Positions 55,214 through 63,492 of a stretch of 64,000 nt of DNA are shown in pieces. Made by a program: the position numbers and the translations under genes. The notes beneath the pieces were generated by a model that was given only the letters and a program-made list of their open reading frames with translations, ran no database searches and had not been told where the DNA came from. The stretch is from Actinomycetospora callitridis. Its GTDB lineage: Bacteria; Actinomycetota; Actinomycetes; Mycobacteriales; Pseudonocardiaceae. The number at the start of each line of letters is the position of its first letter. Position 1 is the first letter of the stretch. The stretch spans positions 248,001 through 312,000 of the forward strand of contig NZ_JAQZAK010000003.1 in the NCBI RefSeq assembly GCF_028737265.1, given 5' to 3'.

Positions 55214-56559
55214 GGACGGACCCGCTCGACGCCGCGGCCGCGATCGCCGACGCCGTGCTGTTCGAGGGCTACCTGCTCTACCCCTACCGCGCCTCGGCTC
55301 AGAAGAACGCGCTGCGCTGGCAGTTCGGCGTGCTCGTGCCGCCGGCGGTGTCGACGGCCCTCGCGGAGCCCTCGGCCAGCCGCACCGAGTGCGTGATCGA
55401 CGCCCGCCCCGGCGCGACACTCCGGCTGCGCCTGCGCTTCCTCGGCCTGCAGCGACGGAGCGTCGTCGACCTCGACGGCACCGAGCACGACCGCCTCGAG
55501 GTCGACGGGGTCCCCCACACCGCCTGGGAGGAGGGCGTGCCGCGCCAGGTCGACGCCGCCGTCGCACTCGAGTCCCTGGCCGACGCGCCGGTGACCGTCG
55601 ACGTCGCGTGCCCGGCCACCACGACGTCGGAGTGGATCCGCGACGCGACGGGCGCGCGGCGCGGGCACCTCGTCCGGCGTGCCGAGGCCGTCACCGGGCG
55701 GGTGGTGCTCGCGACCGAGCCGCTCCCCGGGCCCTACGGCGCGCTGCGCCTGCGCCTCGACGTGGTCAACGACGGCGTCGCCGACCCGTCCGCGCCGCGC
55801 GCGGAGGCCCTGCGCACGGCTCTGATCTCGGCGCACACCGTGCTGGGCCTCGACCGCGGCGCGTTCCTCTCCAGCGCCGACCCGCCGCAGTGGGCCGCGC
55901 CCGCCGTCGCGGCCTGCGTCAACGCGCACAGCTGGCCGGTGCTGGCGGGCGAGCCGGGCGACGGCTCGCTGCTGCTCGCGACGCCGATCATCCTCGAGGA
56001 CCACCCGCAGCTCGCCCCCGAGAGCCCGACGAACCTGTTCGACGGCACCGAGAACGACGAGATCCTCGCCCTGCGCACCCTCGCCCTCACCGACGACGAG
56101 AAGCGCGAGGCCCGGGCCACCGACCCGCGCGCCGCCCACATCGTCGACGCGGTCGACGCCATGGGGCCGGCGATGTTCGAGCGGCTGCACGGCGCGATCC
56201 GGCCCGACGGCCGCGCACCGGACGACATCCCGACGATCGCCACCCCCGGCACGCCGTGGTGGGACCCGGGTGCCGACGCCTCGGTGGACCCCGATTCCGA
56301 CGAGGCGATCGTCGACGGGCGTCCGGTCGCCCGCGGCAGCTCCGTGATCCTCCTGCCGGGCCGCGGCAGCGACGCGCAGGACACCTTCCTGCGCGGTGCC
56401 GCGGCCACCGTCCAGGCCGTCCTGCACGACGTCGACGGCGGCACCCACGTCGCCGTGTCGCTCGACGACGACCCGGGCGCCGACCTCCAGGCCACCCACG
56501 GCCGCTTCCGCTACTTCCGGCCGGACGAACTGGCCCTGGTCGACGGAGGGCCCTCATGA
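55210..56559 (+). CDS. Unrecognised 449-aa hydrogenase-operon protein
   Basis: No named family recognised. The N-terminus (LFEGYLLYPYRASAQKN, then LRWQFG) is distinctive. The middle is beta-rich; the C-terminal ~100 residues contain VARGSSVILLPGRG and RYFRPDEL, consistent with a small SH3-like barrel. No signal peptide, TM segment or Cys cluster. ATGA overlaps on both sides make it an integral operon member, and its size suggests a large assembly or docking factor. Confidence 0.8.
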   Translation: MRTDPLDAAAAIADAVLFEGYLLYPYRASAQKNALRWQFGVLVPPAVSTALAEPSASRTECVIDARPGATLRLRLRFLGLQRRSVVDLDGTEHDRLEVDGVPHTAWEEGVPRQVDAAVALESLADAPVTVDVACPATTTSEWIRDATGARRGHLVRRAEAVTGRVVLATEPLPGPYGALRLRLDVVNDGVADPSAPRAEALRTALISAHTVLGLDRGAFLSSADPPQWAAPAVAACVNAHSWPVLAGEPGDGSLLLATPIILEDHPQLAPESPTNLFDGTENDEILALRTLALTDDEKREARATDPRAAHIVDAVDAMGPAMFERLHGAIRPDGRAPDDIPTIATPGTPWWDPGADASVDPDSDEAIVDGRPVARGSSVILLPGRGSDAQDTFLRGAAATVQAVLHDVDGGTHVAVSLDDDPGADLQATHGRFRYFRPDELALVDGGPS

Positions 56560-57083
56560 AGATCCTGGTCGCCGGGGTGGGCAACGTCTTCTTCTCCGAC
56601 GACGGCTTCGGCTCCGAGGTGGCGAGGCGGCTGCTCGCCGCGCCCGGAACGATGCCGGCGTCGGTGGACGTCGTCGACGTCGGCATCCGCGGGATGCACC
56701 TCGCCTACCAGGTGCTCGACGGCTACGAGGCGCTCGTCGTCGTCGACGCGGCGCCCCCGCTCGATGACACCGCTGAGGGTGAGCCCGGGACGCTGACGCT
56801 CGTCGAGCACGTCCTCACGGCCGCCACCGGCGACGCCGCCTTCGACCCGCACGGCATGGAGCCCGACGCCGTCCTCGAGCTCGTCGGCGCGCTGGCCCGC
56901 GGGGTCGGCGAGGGCGGCCTCGACCGCGTGCTCGTCCTGGGCTGCGTGCCCGCCGACGTCGGGGCCGGCATGGGGCTGAGCCCGCCGGTGGCCGCCGCCG
57001 TCGACGAGGCCGTCGACGCCGTCGGCCGGATCGTCGAGCGCCTGATCGAGCACCGTCCGTTCACCGAGGTGGGAGCGTCATGA
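56556..57083 (+). CDS. hupD: Hydrogenase maturation protease (HyaD/HupD type)
   Basis: A 175-aa endopeptidase that cuts the C-terminal tail of the large subunit after nickel insertion. GVGNVFFSDDGFG matches the nickel-recognition loop (Asp16 in place of the Glu16 of HybD), then VVVDAA with a second acidic ligand. ATG overlaps the 449-aa gene by 4 nt. The substrate is surely HhyL, the only large subunit seen. Confidence 0.92.
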   Translation: MKILVAGVGNVFFSDDGFGSEVARRLLAAPGTMPASVDVVDVGIRGMHLAYQVLDGYEALVVVDAAPPLDDTAEGEPGTLTLVEHVLTAATGDAAFDPHGMEPDAVLELVGALARGVGEGGLDRVLVLGCVPADVGAGMGLSPPVAAAVDEAVDAVGRIVERLIEHRPFTEVGAS

Positions 57084-57184
57084 CCAAGAAGATCTTGTTG
57101 CTGGGACTGCTCGGCGGCGTCGGCTGGATCGCGTGGGAGTCGCGCACCGACGTCCAGCGCTACCTGCGCCTGCGGGCGATGTAG
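57080..57184 (+). CDS. 34-aa membrane microprotein (DUF6893-like)
   Basis: MTKKILLLGLLGGVGWIAWE and 14 more residues: two lysines, one hydrophobic helix (residues 5-19), then a charged RxxxxRYLRLR tail. ATG overlaps the protease stop (ATGA), and the TAG is 4 nt before hypA. The fit between coupled genes and retained reading frame argue for a real gene. Similar short proteins (DUF6893) are known in actinobacteria; a membrane anchor or small hydrogenase subunit is a hypothesis. Confidence 0.75.
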   Translation: MTKKILLLGLLGGVGWIAWESRTDVQRYLRLRAM

Positions 57185-57188
57185 CGCC

Positions 57189-57560
57189 GTGCACGAGTTC
57201 GGGGTGGCCGCCGCGGTGCTCGAGGCCGTCGACGCCCGGGCCGCCGGGCGGGGCGTCCGCGCGCTGCGGCTGCACGTCGGCGCGCTGCAGCGGCTCGACC
57301 GGTCGGTGTTCGACCAGGCCTTCGCGATGATCGCCGACGGGGGCGTCGCGCAGGACGCGGCGGTCGACGTCGTCGAGGTCGCCGTCGAGGTCCGCTGCCA
57401 CGGGTGCGCCGCGACGGCGACCGGCCCCGAGCTGATCACGACGTGCCCGGGCTGCGCGGGTCACGACCTCGAGCTCGTCGCAGGCGACGACCTCGTCCTC
57501 GAATCGATCACGCTCGCGGACCGGGACGCCCCGGTCCGCGCGGAGCAGGAGGTGGGCTGA
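57189..57560 (+). CDS. hypA: Hydrogenase nickel-incorporation protein HypA
   Basis: A 123-aa nickel chaperone. N-terminal MHEFG holds the Ni ligand His2; the zinc site is CHGC ... CPGC (residues ~73-95). It hands nickel to the large subunit, usually with the GTPase HypB, which is not encoded here. GTG start. Overlaps hypC by 1 nt (TGATG). Confidence 0.93.
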   Translation: MHEFGVAAAVLEAVDARAAGRGVRALRLHVGALQRLDRSVFDQAFAMIADGGVAQDAAVDVVEVAVEVRCHGCAATATGPELITTCPGCAGHDLELVAGDDLVLESITLADRDAPVRAEQEVG

Positions 57561-57850
57561 TGTGCCTCGGCATCCCCGGTGAGCTCGTCGAGCTCGCCGA
57601 CGACGACACCGATCTCGCGACGGTCTCCGTCGCCGGGGTCCGGCGGAAGGTCAACGTCGGGCTCCTGGCCGACAACGAGGAGAAGCTCGCCGTCGGCGAC
57701 TGGATCCTCATCCACGTCGGCTTCGCGCTGGCCAAGATCGACGAGGCCGAGGCGGCCGCGGCCCTGGAGATGCTGCACAGCATGGGCCCGGCCTACGACC
57801 AGGAGCTCGAGGAGTTCGTGGCCTCCTCGACCGGGAGGGAGGGACTGTGA
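57560..57850 (+). CDS. hypC: Hydrogenase assembly chaperone HypC
   Basis: A 96-aa OB-fold chaperone. The N-terminal MCLGIPG supplies the catalytic Cys2 that binds the Fe(CN)2CO unit and the large-subunit precursor. Works in complex with HypD. ATG at the TGATG overlap with hypA; stop overlaps the hypD GTG. Confidence 0.95.
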   Translation: MCLGIPGELVELADDDTDLATVSVAGVRRKVNVGLLADNEEKLAVGDWILIHVGFALAKIDEAEAAAALEMLHSMGPAYDQELEEFVASSTGREGL

Positions 57851-58998
57851 AGTACGTCGACGAGTTCCGCGACGGCGACACCGCCCGCGCGATCGGCACC
57901 CGCATCGCCGCGCTGGCCGAGCCGGGCAGGCGGTACGCCTTCATGGAGGTGTGCGGCGGGCACACGCACACGATCTACAAGCACGGCCTCGAGGACCACC
58001 TGCCCGAGTCGATCCGGCTCGTGCACGGGCCCGGCTGCCCCGTGTGCGTGCTGCCGATGGGGCGGGTCGACGACGCGATCGCCATCGCCCGCGACCCGGA
58101 CGTGATCATGACCGCGTTCGGCGACATGATGCGTGTCCCCGGCAGCGACGGCTCCTTCTTCGACGCCAAGGCCGAGGGCGCCGACATCCGGATGGTCTAC
58201 TCCCCGCTCGACGCCCTGAAGATCGCGCGGGCGAACCCGGAGCGCCGCGTGGTGTTCATGGCCATCGGCTTCGAGACGACCACCCCGTCGACGGCGATGA
58301 CGATCCTGCGGGCGGCGCGCGAGGGTCTCGAGAACTTCTCGGTGTTCTGCAACCACGTCGTCGTCATCCCGCCGATGACCGCGATCCTCGACTCCCCCGA
58401 CCTGCGCCTCGACGGCTTCATCGGGCCCGGCCACGTCTCGACGATCATCGGGTGCGAGCCCTACCGCTTCATCGCGGCCGAGCGCGGCAAGCCGCTGGTG
58501 GTCGCGGGGTTCGAGCCGCTGGACATCCTGCAGTCGATCCACCAGCTGATGGTCCAGCTCGCCGAGGGCCGCTGCGAGGTCGAGAACCAGTACGGCCGCG
58601 TCGTGCCGTGGGACGGCAACCGCCGCGCCCTCGAGGTGGTCGACGAGGTCATGGAGCTGCGCGACACCTTCGAGTGGCGGGGTCTCGGATGGATCCCGGA
58701 GTCGGCGCTGCAGCTGCGCGAGGCCTACGCCGCGTTCGACGCGGAGCGGCTGTTCACCATCCCCGGCCGGCGCGTCGCCGACCCGAAGGCGTGCCAGTGC
58801 GGCGACGTGCTGCAGGGGGCGCTGGAGCCGTGGGAGTGCGGTGTGTTCGGGACGGCCTGCACCCCGGAGACGCCGATCGGCACGTGCATGGTCAGCTCCG
58901 AGGGCGCCTGCGCGGCGTACTACAACTACGGGCGGTTCAGCCGCTCGCGAACCCGCGGTGCGACGTCGTTGCCCGACCCGGTGGTGGTGGGCCGGTGA
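57847..58998 (+). CDS. hypD: Hydrogenase formation protein HypD
   Basis: A 383-aa Fe-S protein where the Fe(CN)2CO group is assembled. Conserved Cys motifs EVCGGHTH, GPGCPVCVLP and the C-terminal cluster set (CQCGDVL, WECGVFGTAC, GTCMVSSEGAC) are all seen. GTG start with GTGA overlap to hypC. Confidence 0.96.
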   Translation: MKYVDEFRDGDTARAIGTRIAALAEPGRRYAFMEVCGGHTHTIYKHGLEDHLPESIRLVHGPGCPVCVLPMGRVDDAIAIARDPDVIMTAFGDMMRVPGSDGSFFDAKAEGADIRMVYSPLDALKIARANPERRVVFMAIGFETTTPSTAMTILRAAREGLENFSVFCNHVVVIPPMTAILDSPDLRLDGFIGPGHVSTIIGCEPYRFIAAERGKPLVVAGFEPLDILQSIHQLMVQLAEGRCEVENQYGRVVPWDGNRRALEVVDEVMELRDTFEWRGLGWIPESALQLREAYAAFDAERLFTIPGRRVADPKACQCGDVLQGALEPWECGVFGTACTPETPIGTCMVSSEGACAAYYNYGRFSRSRTRGATSLPDPVVVGR

Positions 58999-60134
58999 GC
59001 AGCGACGTGACGGCGGGCTGGGCCCAGGACGCCCTCGACCGGGCTCCCCGGCAGGGTCCCGACCGCAGCGAGGAGGCGGTGCTCGCCCGCATCGAGAAGG
59101 TGCGACGGCGTCGCCCGCGGGTCCGCGAGGAGCGGATCACCCTCGCCCACGGGGCGGGCGGCAAGGCCACGGCCACGCTCATCGACGCCGTGTTCCTCGA
59201 GGCGTTCCGCAACCCCGCGCTCGAGCGGCTCGGCGACGGCGCGGCCGTGGAGGTGGACGGCACACGCCTGGCGTTCACCACCGACTCCTACGTGGTCTCG
59301 CCGCTGTTCTTCCCCGGCGGCGACATCGGGGACCTCGCGGTCAACGGCACCGTGAACGACCTCGCGATGTGCGGGGCGCGCCCGCTGTGGCTCTCGGCGG
59401 GCTTCGTCCTCGAGGAGGGCTTCGCCGTCGCCGACCTCGAGCGGATCGTGGCGTCGATGGCCCGCGCGGCGGCCGCGGCCGGCGTCAGCATCGTCACCGG
59501 CGACACCAAGGTCGTCGGACGCGGCAAGGCCGACGGGCTCTTCGTCACCACGGCCGGGGTCGGGGTGCGCGAGCGACCGACGGTGCTCGACGCCGCGGCC
59601 GCCCGGCCCGGCGACGTCGTCCTCGTGTCCGGTCCGATCGGCGACCACGGCGTCACGATCCTCATCGCCCGTGGCGAGCTGGACATCGACGCCGACCTCG
59701 CCTCGGACACCGCGCCGCTGCACGAGCTCGCCGCGGCGGTCCTCGACGCGGGCGGCGAGGGGGTCCGGGTGCTGCGCGACGCGACGAGGGGCGGCGTCGC
59801 CACGATCCTCAACGAGATCGCCGTCGACTCGGACGTCGCCGTCGTCGTCGACGAGACGACCATCCCGGTCCGTCCCGAGGTCGCGGGGGCGGCCGAGCTG
59901 CTCGGGATCGACCCGCTGTACGTGGCGTGCGAGGGCCGGATGGTGGTCGTCGTCGACGCGGAGCGCGCCCCGGCGGTGCTGGCGGCGATGGCCGACCGGC
60001 CCGACGGCGCCGGGGCGGTGGCGATCGGGCGGGTCGCCGACGACCCGCCGGGCCTGGTGCTGCTGCGCACCGGCTTCGGCGGCACGCGGATCGTCGACGT
60101 GCTCGTCGGTGATCCGCTGCCCCGAATCTGCTGA
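58995..60134 (+). CDS. hypE: Hydrogenase maturation protein HypE
   Basis: A 379-aa PurM-like enzyme that dehydrates a C-terminal thiocarbamate to thiocyanate and donates cyanide to HypCD. It ends PRIC, the required terminal cysteine. HGAGGKAT, GTVNDLAMCGA and GDTKVVGRGKAD are family motifs. The N-terminal ~40 residues (before ERITLAHGAGG) are an extension over the E. coli protein. GTG overlaps the hypD stop. Confidence 0.95.
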   Translation: MSSDVTAGWAQDALDRAPRQGPDRSEEAVLARIEKVRRRRPRVREERITLAHGAGGKATATLIDAVFLEAFRNPALERLGDGAAVEVDGTRLAFTTDSYVVSPLFFPGGDIGDLAVNGTVNDLAMCGARPLWLSAGFVLEEGFAVADLERIVASMARAAAAAGVSIVTGDTKVVGRGKADGLFVTTAGVGVRERPTVLDAAAARPGDVVLVSGPIGDHGVTILIARGELDIDADLASDTAPLHELAAAVLDAGGEGVRVLRDATRGGVATILNEIAVDSDVAVVVDETTIPVRPEVAGAAELLGIDPLYVACEGRMVVVVDAERAPAVLAAMADRPDGAGAVAIGRVADDPPGLVLLRTGFGGTRIVDVLVGDPLPRIC

Positions 60135-60154
60135 GCACACCGAAGGAGGCGCAG

Positions 60155-60478
60155 ATGAGTGAGGACGAGAGCGTCCACAAGGCGTTCCGCGCGCAGGAGT
60201 ACGCCCCGGAGCCGGGACCCGGCCGGGAGGCCTCGCCCGAGGAGGCCGCGGGGACGACCGACACCGACCCGACCCCGGAGCCCCCGCTGGGCGTCGGGGA
60301 GAGCCTCAACGAGCGGGCGGAGGACGTGGCGCGCCAGGCCGAGGAGCGGGCGGGGCGCAAGGGCGCGGCCGACCGGCCCCACGCCGAGGGCACCGGCAAG
60401 GATGCCCGCGGCGTGCACCCCACGCCGTCGGTCACCGAGGGCAGCCCGGACCTCCCGACGGGCGATCAGGGCGGCTGA
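60155..60478 (+). CDS. Disordered acidic 107-aa protein
   Basis: Rich in Glu, Pro, Gly and Asp, with no hydrophobic core or Cys; one helical stretch (ESLNERAEDVARQAEERAGR). AAGGAGGCGCAG directly before the ATG is an excellent ribosome binding site, supporting a real gene. It ends the hydrogenase operon, 20 nt after hypE. Function unknown. Confidence 0.65.
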   Translation: MSEDESVHKAFRAQEYAPEPGPGREASPEEAAGTTDTDPTPEPPLGVGESLNERAEDVARQAEERAGRKGAADRPHAEGTGKDARGVHPTPSVTEGSPDLPTGDQGG

Positions 60479-60492
60479 GCGGGGTGCGCTCC

Positions 60493-60544
60493 GCGCATGT
60501 GAGCACTTTCGGGGGCTCTGGCACCTCATAGTGCTCACATGCGC
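60493..60544. terminator. 15-bp hairpin between the disordered gene and hypF
   Basis: GCGCATGTGAGCACT (60493-60507) pairs with 60530-60544. Between convergent genes; the hypF stop TGA is formed inside the right arm. Loop of 22 nt. Likely bidirectional terminator, of the same general build as the hairpins at 4312 and 49499. Confidence 0.75.
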
Positions 60545-62781
60545 GCAGCGCACACGGCGACCTGGCCGAGGGCGATGCCGCCGTCGGTGCACGGCACCCG
60601 GGTGGGCACGAGGACCCGCAGGCCCGCGGCCTCCAGCCCGGCGCGGACCCGCTCGAGCAGCACGGCGTTGACGAAGACCCCGCCCGAGAGGGCCGCGGTG
60701 CCCACCCCGTGCTCGCCGGCGAGCCGGGCCACGGCGGCGACCGTGGCGTCCGCGAGCCCGTGGTGGAAGCGCGCGGCGATCCGGCCCGTCCCGACGCCGG
60801 CCGCCAGGTCCTCGACGACCGCGGCGACCAGCTCGCCACCGGGCAGGACGTCGCCGGCGGTGACCGGGTAGGTGCCGCGCTCGTCGGGGTCGACGCGCTG
60901 CTCGAGCTCGATCGCGGCCTGGCCCTCGTAGGTGACGGTGTCGCGCACGCCGAGCAGCGCCGACACCGCGTCGAACAGCCGCCCCACGCTGGACGTGGGC
61001 GGCGACGCCATGCCGGAGCGCGCCAGGGCGACCACGGCGTCCCAGCGGTCGGCGTGGCGGTCGCGCACGGGCGACCGGACGTCGCCGAGGTGGGCCGCGG
61101 CCATCCGCCAGGGCTCGCGGACGGCCGCCGCCCCGCCGGGCATCGGGACCGTGGCCAGGTGCCCGACGCGGCGGTGGCCCGCGAGGCCGGCGAGCAGCAG
61201 TTCGCCGCCCCAGATGGTGCCGTCCTCGCCGAACCCGGTGCCGTCGTAGGCGACGCCGAGCACCGGCGGGTCGTCGGGCGTCGCCCCGTGCTCGGCGAGG
61301 CAGGCGGCCACGTGGGCGTGGTGGTGCTGCACGCCGACCGTCTCGAGGTCGGGCTCGGCGTCGGCGCGGTCGAGCGCGTACCGGGTCGCGAGGTAGTCGG
61401 GGTGCAGGTCGTGCGCGAGCACGAGCGGGGTGATGCCGAACAGGCGGCCCAGGTGCCCGGTCGCCTCGTGGAACGAGCGCAGCGCGGCCGGGTTCGTGAG
61501 GTCCCCGAGGTGCGGGGACAGGAACGCCCGCCGGCCTGCCGCGAGGCAGATCGCGTTCTTGACCTCGGCGCCGCAGCCCAGCACCGGGCGCCCGACGTCG
61601 AAGGCGAGCGGCACGGGTTCGGGGGCGTACCCGCGGGCGCGACGGACGGGCAGCTCGGCGCCCCGGTGCAGGCGCACCACCGAGTCGTCGGTGCGGACGT
61701 GGACCGGCCGGTCGTGGGTGAGGAACCCGTCGGCGAGGCCGGCCAGGCGCTCGCGGGCGTCGTCGTCGACGTGGGCGATCGGCTCGTCCGAGGCGTTCCC
61801 GCTGGTCAGCACGAAGGGGACGCCGAGCTCCGCGGCGAGCAGGTGGTGCAGGGGGGTGTAGGGCAGCATCACCCCGAGGTCGCGGTTGCCCGGTGCGACG
61901 GCCGGCGCCACCGCCGCCCCCGGCCTGCGCGGCAGCAGGACCATCGGCGCCCGGCGTGACCCGAGCGCCTCCGCCGCGCCCGGCCCGACCTCCACCAGGG
62001 CGCGGGCCTCGTCCAGGGAGCCCGCCATCAGCGCGAACGGCTTCTCTTCGCGGTGCTTGGCGGCGCGCAGCCGGGCCACGGCGTCCGCGTCGTCGGCGCG
62101 GACCGCGAGGTGGTAGCCGCCGAGCCCCTTCACGGCGAGCACCGCACCGTCGCGCAGCCGGGCCGCGGCCTCGCGGAGCGGATCGCCCGGCCCTCCGGGC
62201 TCCAGGACCAGCGTCGGCCCGCAGTCGGGGCAGCACGTGGGCTGGGCGTGGAAGCGCCGGTCGGCGGGGTCGTGGTACTCGGCGGCGCACGGCGCGCACA
62301 TCGTGAAGCCCGCCATCGTCGTCGTCGCCCGGTCGTAGGGGACGTCGCGGACGATCGTGTAGCGGGGTCCGCAGTTGGTGCAGTTGACGAACGGGTAGCG
62401 GTACCGACGGTCGGCGGGGTCCCGCATCTCGGCGAGGCAGTCGCCGCACGTGGCGGTGTCCGCCGACACGAGGGCGGTCCGCGCGCCGGTGACCGCGCTG
62501 CCCGTGATCACGAGGCCGCGGGCACCGGTCGGCGGAAGAGCCTCCGACCGGACGGACTCGACCACGGCCAGGGCGGGCGGCCGCTCGCGGAGGGCGAGGA
62601 CGAAGTCCCGGACCGCGGCCTCGCCGCCCTCGACCTCGACGACCACCCCGGCGGCGTCGTTGCCGACCGAACCCGCCAGGCCCAGCTCCCGGGCGAGGCC
62701 GTGCACGAAGGGCCGGAAGCCCACGCCCTGCACGATGCCCCCGACGTGCACCCGCACGCGGACCGGCGGCGGGACGGTCAC
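60535..62781 (-). CDS. hypF: Carbamoyltransferase HypF
   Basis: A 748-aa protein that makes carbamoyl-adenylate and transfers carbamoyl to the HypE C-terminal Cys. Domains in order: acylphosphatase (GGIVQGVGFRPFV), two zinc fingers (CGDC ... CTNCG; CAPC ... CPDCG), YrdC-like, and Kae1-like with HHHAHVAACLAEHG. All key motifs present. GTG start. Transcribed opposite to hypACDE. Confidence 0.96.
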   Translation of the reverse strand: MTVPPPVRVRVHVGGIVQGVGFRPFVHGLARELGLAGSVGNDAAGVVVEVEGGEAAVRDFVLALRERPPALAVVESVRSEALPPTGARGLVITGSAVTGARTALVSADTATCGDCLAEMRDPADRRYRYPFVNCTNCGPRYTIVRDVPYDRATTTMAGFTMCAPCAAEYHDPADRRFHAQPTCCPDCGPTLVLEPGGPGDPLREAAARLRDGAVLAVKGLGGYHLAVRADDADAVARLRAAKHREEKPFALMAGSLDEARALVEVGPGAAEALGSRRAPMVLLPRRPGAAVAPAVAPGNRDLGVMLPYTPLHHLLAAELGVPFVLTSGNASDEPIAHVDDDARERLAGLADGFLTHDRPVHVRTDDSVVRLHRGAELPVRRARGYAPEPVPLAFDVGRPVLGCGAEVKNAICLAAGRRAFLSPHLGDLTNPAALRSFHEATGHLGRLFGITPLVLAHDLHPDYLATRYALDRADAEPDLETVGVQHHHAHVAACLAEHGATPDDPPVLGVAYDGTGFGEDGTIWGGELLLAGLAGHRRVGHLATVPMPGGAAAVREPWRMAAAHLGDVRSPVRDRHADRWDAVVALARSGMASPPTSSVGRLFDAVSALLGVRDTVTYEGQAAIELEQRVDPDERGTYPVTAGDVLPGGELVAAVVEDLAAGVGTGRIAARFHHGLADATVAAVARLAGEHGVGTAALSGGVFVNAVLLERVRAGLEAAGLRVLVPTRVPCTDGGIALGQVAVCAARM

Positions 62782-62805
62782 GGCTCGATCCTCACGGCGG
62801 CACCC

Positions 62806-63069
62806 TCACGGCGGCCCCAGCGCAGCGATCGCCTCCCCGGCGTGCACGAGCACGACGTCACCGACCGCGGCGTCCACGAGGGCCACGGACACCTCCTCCT
62901 CCCCCGCCCCGGTGTCGACGCGGGCGGTGCCGTCGGGGTGCAGGGCCACCACGGTCACCCGGACCGCCTGGTCGGAGCAGGTGATGCAGACCGGGCCGTC
63001 GCGGGGCGCCCGGGGCGGGTCCGGTGGCGCCGGTGGCTCGGCGGCCTCGCAGGCCAGGAACCAGGTCAC
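62806..63069 (-). CDS. Second HypC/HupF-family protein
   Basis: An 87-aa OB-fold protein. The HypC core begins at VCITCSDQAVRVTVV, so the Cys corresponding to HypC Cys2 is internal: ~30 residues (VTWFLACEAAEPPAP...) precede it, and Met-Cys-Leu is absent. It may be a divergent HypC that does not need an N-terminal Cys. GTG overlaps the PadR stop by 4 nt; hypF follows after 24 nt. Confidence 0.75.
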   Translation of the reverse strand: MTWFLACEAAEPPAPPDPPRAPRDGPVCITCSDQAVRVTVVALHPDGTARVDTGAGEEEVSVALVDAAVGDVVLVHAGEAIAALGPP

Positions 63070-63413
63070 GACGTCGCCTCCGATCCCATCGCGCGCCCAC
63101 AGCGCCCGAGGAACGAGTGCAGCAGCTGGTGGGTGGCCTCCAGCGTCTCGACCTGGCGTCGCAGGCTGTCCGACCCGGCCGGGGTCAGTGCGTAGGTCCG
63201 GCGGGCGGGCCCGGTGGCCGGGATGCTCCACGTCGACCGGACGAGGCCTTCGCGCTCGAACGAGCGCAGGGTGCGGTAGACGCCGCCGGCGTCGGTGTCG
63301 TCGATCAACGAGGCGTGGAGTCGCTCCACGAGGTCGTAGCCGTGCGCGGCCCGCTCCTGGATCAGCAGGAGCAGACAGGGCCGCAGGAAGTTCCGGGGTT
63401 CGCACTCGCCCAT
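63066..63413 (-). CDS. PadR-family transcriptional regulator
   Basis: A 115-aa winged-helix regulator: PRNFLRPCLLLLIQERAAHGYDLVERL is the PadR N-terminus; GGVYRTLRSFEREGLV the recognition wing. The C-terminal dimerisation helix is short. It heads the hupF-like/hypF unit, so it may report or set hydrogenase expression. ATG 63413; longer upstream frame rejected. Confidence 0.85.
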   Translation of the reverse strand: MGECEPRNFLRPCLLLLIQERAAHGYDLVERLHASLIDDTDAGGVYRTLRSFEREGLVRSTWSIPATGPARRTYALTPAGSDSLRRQVETLEATHQLLHSFLGRCGRAMGSEATS

Positions 63414-63465
63414 GGCCGCCCCCTGGCGAGGGTCCCGAGGTCCAGGGGATCCGTTGCTCGTGTGG

Positions 63466-63482
63466 TGTGTATCACATAGGGT
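63466..63482 (+). promoter_or_regulatory. Operator-like palindrome plus -10 upstream of the last gene
   Basis: TGTG-TAT-CACA (63466-63476) lies directly before TAGGGT (63477-63482), which ends 10 nt before GTG 63493. A repressor there would cover the promoter. It lies 53 nt from the PadR start on the other strand, so PadR autoregulation with control of the divergent gene is plausible. Confidence 0.4.
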
Positions 63483-63492
63483 CGCACTGGTC

